DNA from: an uncultured Ilumatobacter sp.
GTDB taxonomy: Bacteria > Actinomycetota > Acidimicrobiia > Acidimicrobiales > Ilumatobacteraceae
Assembly (NCBI GenBank): GCA_905480335.1
Contig: CAJQPY010000003.1
Coordinates: 62,001-126,000, forward strand
Length of the DNA: 64,000 nucleotides
Direction: 5' to 3'
Shown: piece after piece, positions 25,345 to 33,895 of the stretch
How the letters are laid out: each line of letters opens with the position of its first letter
How positions within the stretch are numbered: the first letter of the stretch is position 1
The notes under the pieces: model-generated
What the model was told of the DNA's origin: nothing
The model's database searches: none
Seen by the model: the letters and a program-made list of their open reading frames with translations, nothing else
Position numbers and translations under genes: made by a program

Positions 25345-27534
25345 TCAGTTCGTCGAGAACGTGTAGAGGTCCATGGGCTCAGCGTCAAGCGCAATCAGCT
25401 CGTCGGTGCGCTCGAGATCGTGGTTGTCGCCCGCAGCAGCCGCCGTACTTGCATCGATCAGGACCTCATTCGAGTCCGACATCGCCGCCAGCACCGACGC
25501 CTGACGGACCGGGAGTCCCCACGCCCCGAACGTCAAGCTGCCGTTGTCCAACACTCCAGTAGCCACGGGACCTGTTGCCAGCCCGAATCGCAACGCAATG
25601 TCGAGGTCCTCCCGATCACGAAGGTCCTCAAAGCGACGGAGATGGTCAGCAACAAAATCGAGGGCTTCGACCGCACCGCCGTCGGGGAAGCCGACCCCCA
25701 CGAGATAGAGATAACCGTCCGCAGACGCGCGAACCCGTTCGATGTTGCGGTCAGCAGTCGCCGCCTTCGCCAGAGTCGCCACCTGGTCGAGCAGATCGGC
25801 GCGCCGGTCCTCGTCTTCTTCGAGTTCATTGGTCGATGTGTCGACCGTGACGGCAACAACGGTGGCCAGATCGGCGAGATCGCCCGAGTCTGAGACAGAG
25901 CCCGACTCATCAATCAATCGTGGCGGGAGAACGGCGAGCAGCAACTCTCGTCGATCCTCGTACTCTGACGCGAGGGCAGCTTCTCGGTCGCCCAGTTCTT
26001 CGGCCATGTTCTCGAGACGACGGGCCAGATCTCCGAACTCGTCTTGACCGAGATCGGGGATGTCGAGGTCACGTTCCCCATCGGCGATCGACGTGGCCGC
26101 AGCGAGCACCACCGGAATTGGTCGTGTGAGCCGGCGAGCCAACCAGAGGCCGACAAGCGCTGCAACCGGCAGAATAATCAGCAAGATGAAACCGAGCCGC
26201 TTGGCATAGTCGTACAGCGGCGCACGAGCGTCTTCCAACGGGATATCCACCACCACAACCCAGTCCACGCCTGGTACCTCAATCGGTTGCGCATAGGAAA
26301 AGTTGCGCGTACCCAAATAGTTCGTGGACGTCCCGCGAAACTCGTCGCCTTCAAGCGCCGTCGAGACCGGTTCGGTCGCAATATTTTGGATACCGATGGG
26401 CGAGTCCAGCCTGTCAATGAGCAGCGCCGTGGGCTCGTCCTTGACTTTGCGAAGATACTCATCTCTGTCTTCGATCCACAGCCGGCTCTCGCTCCGGAGG
26501 AGACCGTCACCACCAACGACGTAACTCTCGCCGCTTTGCAAACCGAACTTCTCCCACTCCTGGCCGGACGTGGTGATCGAATTCAGCGCAGCGACAGGAA
26601 TTTCGGTCGCCAATGCGCCAATCGTCTCAGTTTCGTTCTTAATCGAAACCGCCGAAAAGAAAACCGGCCGACCCCCATCTGGCAGGTACAAATCAATGTC
26701 GGCCAAGACAGCGCTCCCGGAACGAACCCGCGGCAAGCGGTCACGAAGAACATCCGCAAGATTCGAGTCGTCGTAGGGTCCGTCGAGAATGTTCGTACCA
26801 AAGTCAATGCGCTTGTCGACGCTGTACACGATGTCGCCACCGAGCGTTATGAGCTCGGCGTCCCCAGCGCCGAATGACTCGGTCAGCATGGTGTTGAGTG
26901 ACTCGTGAAAACGGGCGTGGGTCCGGCTGTAATCTGACCCATCGCCGGCGTCAACGACGGTGCTTGGCTCGACTCCGCGTTGCCACGGCTCCGCTATGTA
27001 GTGGTACTGAAGGTAACGCCCAGCGTTGCTCGTGGGAAGAAACTCTTCAACGGTCGCCTCCTCGAGGCCGAGGCTGTTATACGGCTCAACGTAATTCACT
27101 TCATAGAAATTCTCGAGCACTGCCTGCTGCTCGGCCGAGAGTACTTCGTCTTCCAACGCTGCGAAGTCGTTAGCGAACTTTCCAAGGGCGTCGACGATTC
27201 CAAGGTCTCCCGACACCGACGATGTCCGAGCAAGGACTCGTTCGACGCCGTTCTCGATGGTCCGGGCGCGTGCGGTCCCAATTCCAACAAGCTGATCCTC
27301 GGTGCCATCGTCAAGCAGTCCCTGCGCTGCATAAAAATTGAGACCACCGACCAGCAACACGGACGCGAGCGCAGTCGCAACGAGCACTCCAGCGAGCTGG
27401 CGCCTGAGTTGGCGAGGGCGCCGCCACCACGGAAGCGAGGCCGCCCGCTCACGAATCTCATCGATGTCGTCGGACATAGACAGGCGTTGCCTTTCGCCCG
27501 TCGACACGTCAAACACTTCGTCGGCCTCATTCAT
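25345..27534 (-). CDS. dCache-HAMP receptor with degenerate class III cyclase domain (distal copy)
   Basis: A 729-residue membrane receptor. TM1 is at about 47-68, an extracellular dCache-type sensor at 70-445 (RYLQYHYIAEPW; VVDAGDGSDYSRTHARFH; YSVDKRIDFGTNILDGPY), TM2 at 448-466, HAMP at 467-520, and a class III nucleotide-cyclase fold at 557-729. The catalytic residues are largely lost. The first metal Asp is Thr563, the base-binding Lys is Arg602 and the base Asp is Gly670; the transition-state Asn and Arg are Arg677 and Val681. Only the second metal Asp (Asp606) remains. It should not make cAMP or cGMP and may signal by shape change. Its ATG overlaps the channel gene by eight bases, and it is last in the operon. 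Confidence 0.88.
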   Translation of the reverse strand: MNEADEVFDVSTGERQRLSMSDDIDEIRERAASLPWWRRPRQLRRQLAGVLVATALASVLLVGGLNFYAAQGLLDDGTEDQLVGIGTARARTIENGVERVLARTSSVSGDLGIVDALGKFANDFAALEDEVLSAEQQAVLENFYEVNYVEPYNSLGLEEATVEEFLPTSNAGRYLQYHYIAEPWQRGVEPSTVVDAGDGSDYSRTHARFHESLNTMLTESFGAGDAELITLGGDIVYSVDKRIDFGTNILDGPYDDSNLADVLRDRLPRVRSGSAVLADIDLYLPDGGRPVFFSAVSIKNETETIGALATEIPVAALNSITTSGQEWEKFGLQSGESYVVGGDGLLRSESRLWIEDRDEYLRKVKDEPTALLIDRLDSPIGIQNIATEPVSTALEGDEFRGTSTNYLGTRNFSYAQPIEVPGVDWVVVVDIPLEDARAPLYDYAKRLGFILLIILPVAALVGLWLARRLTRPIPVVLAAATSIADGERDLDIPDLGQDEFGDLARRLENMAEELGDREAALASEYEDRRELLLAVLPPRLIDESGSVSDSGDLADLATVVAVTVDTSTNELEEDEDRRADLLDQVATLAKAATADRNIERVRASADGYLYLVGVGFPDGGAVEALDFVADHLRRFEDLRDREDLDIALRFGLATGPVATGVLDNGSLTFGAWGLPVRQASVLAAMSDSNEVLIDASTAAAAGDNHDLERTDELIALDAEPMDLYTFSTN

Positions 27535-29005
27535 CGTTGCCCGCCTGTTCGTAATGGCGGCGTTCCAACATTCGTTCTACGCGTCGACGTCTAAGTGTCA
27601 CCGTGCGATTGAATGCCGCAGCGACCTCGGCGTTCCGGCTGCCAATTTCGGCCGCTACGGCCGCCTCGACAACGAGAACAACGCAGTCGCTGAGTGCCAG
27701 GCTGCTGAGATGCCTTCCTTCACCGGGGGCGTCGCCTAGCAATCCGACGGTGTCACCCACGCTGAGCTCGGCGACACCCGTTTCGGTGCCGTCATCTTCT
27801 ACGAGATTAAGGACCGCCCGACCCTCGGCGATCAATAACAGGTCTTGACTGGAGCTTCTGGTGTCCACCATCACCTCGCCGACAGAGAACCGTTCCATTC
27901 GGCTCGAATGCGCAAGCCGGTCCAGGTCAACGTCTCCGAGCGACACGAGGAGCTGCGACTTGGCAAGAACGGCTCTGAGCTCAGCAGGGGTGGGCAGGCG
28001 TGCTTCGCCGGCCGCGACGCCGTCGTAGAGAAAAAGATCTTGGGCCGGATTCGGCAAAGGCACGCCATGACGATGGGACTGGTACCAAACAAGTGACCCA
28101 AAGTCAGTTCTCACCACAGGCTCAATTGCGAAGTCCGCAATCCACATGTGCACTTGGTATCCCATCAACGGATCGTCAATCTGAAGGACAGCAACATATG
28201 GTGCAGGTTCTTCCAGAACGCCCGGCGTGTTGCGCGCAGCATCAAGCAACATTGCCTTTGCAAGTGTTGGGGGGTTGACAAAAGCAAGTTGGAGGTCGAC
28301 GCGCACTTTGTGAGCGCCAGCTGCCTGGGCATAGTTCTGGATACTCGCATTCGCAAGTTGACTATTGGGAACGATGATCGTGTCGCCATCACGATTTTGA
28401 ATCCGGGTGGTTCGCCAGTTGATATCGAGCACCTTGCCCTCGATTTCATCGGCGTTAATCCAGTCGCCGGTTTGAAATGGGGGATCGCTGAGCAACAACA
28501 TGCCCGACGCAAGACCGCTCAATGTGTCTTGGAGAGCAAATGAGATGATGAGCGACGTCACGCCCAATGCCGCAAGCGCTGAGGACAGGTCCACACCCCA
28601 CACAGACCCGACAAGAGCCCATCCTGCGATGAGGACTACAGCTATTCGTGGGGCCGCAAGTAGGAGCTGTGGGACAGGTCGCTCTTCTTCCCGACGACGC
28701 TCCCCGATACCACCGACGACCAACTTCAAGACCACGAGCACGACGGCCGTCGTCGAAACTAGAAGAAACGACGCTGCAACCGTCGGGATGAGTGAATCGT
28801 TATCGAGGCCGACGACCGGCACCGCAATCGCCCACACCGCAAACGCCGGCAGCATCCAATTCCGGAGAATGTCGACTGCACGACGGAGAGGTGATTCACG
28901 TTGCCGTAGCCGCTCGTCAAGCTCTGCAGCGGCGATGATGACAAGAGGCACCACAACGATGACCACTGTCGCCCACCATGGACTCGGGCCTGCAACGGTG
29001 TTCAT
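27527..29005 (-). CDS. MscS-type channel with C-terminal cyclic-nucleotide-binding-like domain
   Basis: A 492-residue channel. There are four N-terminal helices, then the MscS pore helix and beta domain at about 141-225 (ALGVTSLIISFALQDTLSG, LLLSDPPFQTGDWI, IVPNSQLANASIQNY). An MscS alpha/beta domain follows to about 320 and a CAP_ED/cNMP-binding fold from about 340. In that fold the phosphate-binding cassette region reads VGDTVGLLGD (416-424) and GEGRHLSSL (428-436): the usual Glu is Asp418, an Arg remains at 431, but the following Ser/Thr-Ala is His-Leu. Family members open or close on nucleotide binding rather than on tension. It sits between two cyclase-like receptor genes and overlaps both, so joint function is very likely. 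Confidence 0.92.
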   Translation of the reverse strand: MNTVAGPSPWWATVVIVVVPLVIIAAAELDERLRQRESPLRRAVDILRNWMLPAFAVWAIAVPVVGLDNDSLIPTVAASFLLVSTTAVVLVVLKLVVGGIGERRREEERPVPQLLLAAPRIAVVLIAGWALVGSVWGVDLSSALAALGVTSLIISFALQDTLSGLASGMLLLSDPPFQTGDWINADEIEGKVLDINWRTTRIQNRDGDTIIVPNSQLANASIQNYAQAAGAHKVRVDLQLAFVNPPTLAKAMLLDAARNTPGVLEEPAPYVAVLQIDDPLMGYQVHMWIADFAIEPVVRTDFGSLVWYQSHRHGVPLPNPAQDLFLYDGVAAGEARLPTPAELRAVLAKSQLLVSLGDVDLDRLAHSSRMERFSVGEVMVDTRSSSQDLLLIAEGRAVLNLVEDDGTETGVAELSVGDTVGLLGDAPGEGRHLSSLALSDCVVLVVEAAVAAEIGSRNAEVAAAFNRTVTLRRRRVERMLERRHYEQAGNDE

Positions 29006-31125
29006 GTCGGCGGCACTCCTTCCGGCGACGAGGTGATGCGATAGGCGTCGCCGTCGATCGACTCGGTCGAGACCGAGTCAGGCAGCAGCGCTCGGCTCTC
29101 GGCGCTCATCAGAATTTCGCCTCCGCGTGCTTGCCTCGCCAGCCGATGCGCCTGCGACACGGTGACGCCCCAGACGTCGTAGACCAGGCTGGCGCCACCT
29201 GCCATTCCTGTAGTAACCGCGCCACTATGCACACCGATTGCAAATTCGAGTGGGACGTCGGTGACCAATCCGGCGATGAAGCTCATCGATTCGACTGCGA
29301 AGTCGATCGATCGGGGCGCGTGGTCGATGTAGGGCCGATCATGGCCGCACGCCGCAAAGTAGGCATCACCAACTACCTTGATTCGGTCGAGGCCATGCTC
29401 GAGGGCGATGTTGTCGAGTTCCCCGAGGATTTCGTCGACAAGTTCCCGATCGGCCGATCCGGATGCAGCGCGCACCATGTCAGCGAGTCCGAGTACTACC
29501 ACGACGGCGACAGTCGCTGCGGGGGCCTGGTCGAGCGCACGAAGATCTCCAGACGTGAACCGCTGCGCGACACTAGGTGGAAGCATCGAGCGAAGGAGCC
29601 CGAGCCGGTCGTTCCGTGCGGCCGCGATCGCCGATTGCTGCGACACCAGCGTGTTCTTCATGAATTCAAGGCGGGACGAGAGTTGCTGGATCTCAACCGG
29701 TGTCTGCGGTGGCACCTGGATCACGTCCTCGCTGCGGCCATGACGGCTAATCCGATCACTGACATAGCGGATCGGCCGCACGATGCCATTCGCCCAGGCG
29801 ACGGCGGCGAACGCGAGTAACACCACGAAAATTGCTGCGCCCACGATCAGCAGTTCTTGAAAATCATCGAGTCCACGGCCAGCGACCCTGGAGTTGACCT
29901 CGGCGACGACAAACCAATCCACCAAATCGCTTACGACCGGGACCGTGATACTGAGCACCGGTGTACCAGTGACATTCGAAGTAGACCTAACACTCTCATC
30001 GCCTTCGAACCCTGCGTCAGCAGTCCCGTCGGGCACGGATTGCGTGAGCACCGTGGTGCCAATCGCCTCAATGAGTGCTCGGTCGCTGTCGTCGATCAGC
30101 CCCTCGGCCATTGCGTCATCGAGATACTTTTTGGGCTCCTCGAGAAAAGCTCGGGGATCCGTCCGCGTGGTCCCACCGGTACCAAAGAGGTATACGTCGC
30201 CTGTCTCAGGCAGGCCCGCCTCTTCCCACGATTCGTCGGCGGTGACGAGATCGGTGAGCCGGGAGGCGCTGTAGGTCACTAGGAGCACGCCAGCCAGCTC
30301 GAATTCCTCGAAAATCGGGCTTGCGACTGCCCCAACAGGCACGCCCGGCACGGCGTCGTAGAATCTGAGATCGCTAACGAAGGCACCATCTTCGGGCGCT
30401 ACAACTACATTCTTGAAGGTATTGGCCACGACCGAGCCGCTGTATGGCCCGGTTCGCATATTCGTCCCGAGGTCGGGCCCCTTACTGACGCTGTAGACCA
30501 CGTCGCCGTCGGGTTCAATCAGGTAGAGGTCCAGCAAATCAAGTCGGGTGACGACTTCACGGTAAACCGGATGAACCCGCCGATGGATATTGGTCCAGTC
30601 GCTGCCGTCACCTGCGTCGTCGAGCGTGACAGGTCTCGCTGCCGCTCCAAGGTCGATCGCGTATTCGTATTGGAGATATCGAGCGACTGGGGAAGATGAG
30701 GTAATGTCGCGAAGTTGCACATCGCGTCCCGCAGCACGAAGCGGTTCGAGGTAGTTAAGGCGGTAGGCCGTCGTGAGGGCTTCGGTTTCCTCCTCGTAGG
30801 CGTTCTTGTCGATCGACAATTCGAGTTCGTCGAATGCCGTGTCGAACAGATCAACCGAGACTGAGGCCTGCGGGCTTGCTGCGAGCCCGTCGGTGGTGCT
30901 CTGTAATCCGCTTAATTCGCTTTGAACGTCTGCAGATGCGGACTCAGCAGTTGCTTGGAGGTGCTCTTCGTTGAGATCGTCGGCAAGGTCTTCGCCGGTA
31001 GTCACCCCAACGAGGGTTGCTACGACGAGCGACACGAGGCTGATCGCTACGACCGAGGCAGCCAGGCGTGTTGCCGTCGACGTTCTTGCGCTGAAGCGCG
31101 ATCCCCCTTCAACTGCCGGTGCCAC
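29002..31125 (-). CDS. dCache-HAMP receptor with degenerate class III cyclase domain (proximal copy)
   Basis: A 707-residue paralogue of the distal receptor. TM1 is at about 21-42, then a dCache sensor to about 415 (VARYLQYEYAIDLG; LDDAGDGSDWTNIHRRVH; YSVSKGPDLGTNMRTGPY), TM2 at 425-445, HAMP to about 500, and the cyclase fold at 535-700. Here the core is better kept than in its partner: KVVGDAYF with Asp587, VYDVWG with Asp650, and Arg661. The first metal Asp is Val543 and the catalytic Asn is Ser657, so catalysis is unlikely. The GTG at 31125 is preferred; a TTG at 31224 would overlap the membrane gene and add unrelated residues. Its end overlaps the channel gene by four bases. Confidence 0.87.
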   Translation of the reverse strand: MAPAVEGGSRFSARTSTATRLAASVVAISLVSLVVATLVGVTTGEDLADDLNEEHLQATAESASADVQSELSGLQSTTDGLAASPQASVSVDLFDTAFDELELSIDKNAYEEETEALTTAYRLNYLEPLRAAGRDVQLRDITSSSPVARYLQYEYAIDLGAAARPVTLDDAGDGSDWTNIHRRVHPVYREVVTRLDLLDLYLIEPDGDVVYSVSKGPDLGTNMRTGPYSGSVVANTFKNVVVAPEDGAFVSDLRFYDAVPGVPVGAVASPIFEEFELAGVLLVTYSASRLTDLVTADESWEEAGLPETGDVYLFGTGGTTRTDPRAFLEEPKKYLDDAMAEGLIDDSDRALIEAIGTTVLTQSVPDGTADAGFEGDESVRSTSNVTGTPVLSITVPVVSDLVDWFVVAEVNSRVAGRGLDDFQELLIVGAAIFVVLLAFAAVAWANGIVRPIRYVSDRISRHGRSEDVIQVPPQTPVEIQQLSSRLEFMKNTLVSQQSAIAAARNDRLGLLRSMLPPSVAQRFTSGDLRALDQAPAATVAVVVVLGLADMVRAASGSADRELVDEILGELDNIALEHGLDRIKVVGDAYFAACGHDRPYIDHAPRSIDFAVESMSFIAGLVTDVPLEFAIGVHSGAVTTGMAGGASLVYDVWGVTVSQAHRLARQARGGEILMSAESRALLPDSVSTESIDGDAYRITSSPEGVPPT

Positions 31126-31211
31126 GAGTCCAGATGATACCCGGTGCGCAGCACAGGACCCAGAACGTGACCCGTGGCTGCTGCACCGAGGTCTGTACTG
31201 CTGCAGGCACC

Positions 31212-32321
31212 TCAGTCGGTGCAAGCCAATGCTGATGTGCGCTCGTCATGGAAGCGATCGAAGAGCGTCACTAGCAGCGTGAGCAGCACGACAAAGAACA
31301 ACAGCGCAGCTTCGTTGGCTGGGGTGTCGGCGCGACGCAACACCATGATGTAGCCAACTCCGACGAGAAGGTTGACGACGGCCATCGCACCGAATTCGCG
31401 CGCAGTGGTCGACCATGAGACTCCTCGTCGCATCAACCAGTGACTGATCGTCGAACTCGTCACGACCAGAAACGTCACTGCGACGGCGATCTGGAGCGGT
31501 GACGCACCGCTGTCGGGGACGAGCTGAGCGAAAATCACCGAAATAAGCGCCGTCAACGAGACCTTTTCGAACAACAAGGGGACGTGCAGGGCAAACCGCT
31601 CATCGGATCGAGCCGACGCGGTCCGATCGGCGCGCCGATCGACGTCGAACGTGAGCGACCAATCAGTTGGCGGCAGGCAAGTACGCAGTCGCTTGATACC
31701 CAAGACAGCCACACCGATGACGACCGCTATGAGCGCCACGAACCACCAGTTCTGGCTGAGCGCCTCAGTCCACGCGGTCTCAGGCGTCGTGCCCAGCACG
31801 TCGATTTTCATGAAGTCCGTGAAGTCGAGCTGAGCGATGTGCAGCCACCACTCCTGCGGCAACTTTATGAAGATCCAAATCAAGGCAGCCAAGAGATACA
31901 CCTGACCCTTGCGAAGCCGGGTCGGATCCCACACACAACGGACCGCTTCATACGCGATGAAGAAGTACTCGAAAGTGTTCGGGAAAATGATCAGCAAAGC
32001 CCGCGTCTCAGTCAACTCAAAGAGAACCACGCCGACAAGCCGGTAGTACCAGAGAAACCTCGCTGCCCCGAACGCGACCGGATCGAACCAGTTACGAATC
32101 GTCGACAGGTAGGCGATCGCAAGGTAGAAGATGTCAAGGGCTTTGTCGTACCCCTGGTATCCGTCAAGGTTGAGATCGGTGTATCGCTGGAAGATCGTTT
32201 GATCGGCCGCATCTAGAACAAGGCAGGCGAGGATCGCCGGCAACGGAAACCGCGGGATCAGCAGCGGAATTCCGAATCGAAAACCGACTACAGCGAGAAA
32301 GATCACTTGGTCGGCGGTCAT
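31212..32321 (-). CDS. Uncharacterised multi-pass membrane protein, first gene of the receptor-channel operon
   Basis: A 369-residue integral membrane protein with about nine or ten hydrophobic segments (FLAVVGFRFGIPLLIP, FPLPAILACLVLDAADQ, LLIIFPNTFEYFFIAYEAV, WWFVALIAVVIGVAVLGIK, FGAMAVVNLLVGVGYIMVL, LLFFVVLLTLLVTLF). A loop with LPQEWWLHIAQLDFTDFMK looks conserved, and a soluble loop lies near residue 225-250. I recognise no enzyme or transporter motif. It precedes the proximal receptor by 86 bases on the same strand, so it likely belongs to the same complex or supplies the sensed signal. Start ATG at 32321. Confidence 0.75.
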   Translation of the reverse strand: MTADQVIFLAVVGFRFGIPLLIPRFPLPAILACLVLDAADQTIFQRYTDLNLDGYQGYDKALDIFYLAIAYLSTIRNWFDPVAFGAARFLWYYRLVGVVLFELTETRALLIIFPNTFEYFFIAYEAVRCVWDPTRLRKGQVYLLAALIWIFIKLPQEWWLHIAQLDFTDFMKIDVLGTTPETAWTEALSQNWWFVALIAVVIGVAVLGIKRLRTCLPPTDWSLTFDVDRRADRTASARSDERFALHVPLLFEKVSLTALISVIFAQLVPDSGASPLQIAVAVTFLVVTSSTISHWLMRRGVSWSTTAREFGAMAVVNLLVGVGYIMVLRRADTPANEAALLFFVVLLTLLVTLFDRFHDERTSALACTD

Positions 32322-32367
32322 CGTCTAGGAGATCAGACAAGCCGACCGGGCTCAGGCGGCGTCGCCG

Positions 32368-32664
32368 TCACTTCTCCCAGGGCTTCTTGTCAGCGACTCG
32401 GGCATCGGCACGCTGCTTCTTGGCGACCGCCTGCCACACTGCGGTCACGATCAATGCGCCGATCAGCGACCCGATCACACCGCTCGGCTTGACTGCCAAG
32501 CCATCTCCTGCGAGCAGGCTGAACAATAGGCCGCCGACGAACGACCCGAGAGTGCCGGCAACGAGCGCCATTGTCCAATCAATCTGGGACGTACCCCGCC
32601 CCATGATGAGCTGGGCAACCCACCCGATACCCATTCCAAGGACGATCAACGCAAGAATCAACAT
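32368..32664 (-). CDS. GlsB/YeaQ/YmgE family small membrane protein
   Basis: A 98-residue protein with three hydrophobic helices: ILALIVLGMGIGWVAQLIMG, MALVAGTLGSFVGGLLFSLL and VIGSLIGALIVTAVWQAV, then a basic tail ending KKPWEK. GWVAQ-x-x-x-G-R and G-x-x-G-S-F-x-G-G are the family marks of these transglycosylase-associated-named proteins, often stress-induced. The ATG at 32664 was chosen; the frame is open for 63 more codons upstream without family similarity. It is on the strand of the receptor-channel operon but 46 bases ahead of it, so co-transcription is possible. Confidence 0.8.
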   Translation of the reverse strand: MLILALIVLGMGIGWVAQLIMGRGTSQIDWTMALVAGTLGSFVGGLLFSLLAGDGLAVKPSGVIGSLIGALIVTAVWQAVAKKQRADARVADKKPWEK

Positions 32665-33022
32665 GGGCGCCGAGACTACCGGCTGCACGGCTTGAGCGCT
32701 TGACTCCCGTGGTGCGCCGGCGCCACTGCCAACACTCGCCCGTTCCTGCCAGCGACGATGGAGGGTGCGAGTCGACTCGGCACCCGTGAGATCGATCGGC
32801 GCGATCATGCAGATCCAGACGATGCCAATCGGCGCAGCCGCACACCGCCACACTTAATCACCTGCTCGCAGGCGACCCGTCCGACTGGCTCAATCTCTGC
32901 GAGGAGTCAAGGATTCTCCCTGCGACGGGCCATTGACTTTGCCGGATGCCTTTTCCGTGACCGGAAAATCAGGCCAACCTCAAGCTCCATCGTCGGGCAG
33001 CGAGCACCACCGACGCGCCGAA
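32665..33022. other. Intergenic region, no gene seen
   Basis: Between the GlsB-like gene and the LLM gene. I see no conserved reading frame, RNA gene or clear dyad. It should hold the promoter of the GlsB-like gene and perhaps of the receptor-channel operon. Confidence 0.4.
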
Positions 33023-33895
33023 TCACCGCTTCACCATCGCCTCGAGTAACTCCCAAGGTGGCCCTGTCGCTCCCCGTTCGGCGTGGTTGACCGAGAGCTG
33101 CACCTGCGTGGCACCAGCTCCAACGTGCTCCTCGGCGCGTCGTCGGATCGCATCGACATCTCCCCATGCAACGTAGGCGTCGACGAGGCGGTCGCTCGCT
33201 CGTCCGTCCCAATCTGACTCGTCGAATCCGAAGGCCGCCCACTGCCGGTGGTAGGCTGGGAGCGAAAGATAGATGTGTAAAGCCCTGCGGCCGGCAGCCC
33301 GCGCCGCATCTACATCGGTGGTAAGCACGCACGGGAGCACCACACTCAACTCCTTGTCGGGCCCGAGGGTGGCACGCGACGTCGCCGTGTGTTCGGGCGG
33401 CTGCATGTACGTGTTGACACCGTCGGCGAGCTCGGCAGCAACTTGCGTCATCTTTGGGCCGTGCGCCGCGACGTAAATCGGTGTCGGCGGCGGATCAGCT
33501 GGCGTGTGCAGCAACCCGCCTGACATTGCGGTTCGCAGCTCGGTCAGATAGGTGCGCATCTTTTCGATCGGCGGCTCCCAGTCATGACCGCGCAGCTCTG
33601 CGGCCGGCGGATGCGATACGCCGAGACCGTGGATGAATCGGCCTCCCGACAACTCCGAAAGCGTCCGCGCCGCCTGTGCAGACGCTGTCGCGTCGCGGCC
33701 GTAAACGTGGGCAATGCCGGTGGCGACGTTCAACGTGGTGGTGTTCGACAGCAGAAGTCCGGCGGTCACATAAATCTCGCGGCCGAACATGTCGGGGATC
33801 CACACCGAGTTGTACCCGAGCGCTTCGAGCCGCTGGACATACTCGACTAGGTCGGTGAGCGACATGGTGTCGGCGGCAACGATCACACCGGTCAT
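33023..33895 (-). CDS. LLM class F420-dependent oxidoreductase
   Basis: A 290-residue luciferase-like TIM-barrel protein of the F420-using group. Segments typical of the family are RLEALGYNSVWIPDMFGREI, TLNVATGIAHVYGRDATAS, LSELSGGRFIHGLGVSHPP and IYVAAHGPKMTQVAAELADG. These proteins use reduced F420 (or FMN) to reduce or oxygenate small organic substrates. Its ATG overlaps the stop of the dienelactone-hydrolase-like gene by four bases, so both are made together. The downstream Ddn-like gene supports an F420-based metabolism. Substrate unknown. Confidence 0.88.
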   Translation of the reverse strand: MTGVIVAADTMSLTDLVEYVQRLEALGYNSVWIPDMFGREIYVTAGLLLSNTTTLNVATGIAHVYGRDATASAQAARTLSELSGGRFIHGLGVSHPPAAELRGHDWEPPIEKMRTYLTELRTAMSGGLLHTPADPPPTPIYVAAHGPKMTQVAAELADGVNTYMQPPEHTATSRATLGPDKELSVVLPCVLTTDVDAARAAGRRALHIYLSLPAYHRQWAAFGFDESDWDGRASDRLVDAYVAWGDVDAIRRRAEEHVGAGATQVQLSVNHAERGATGPPWELLEAMVKR

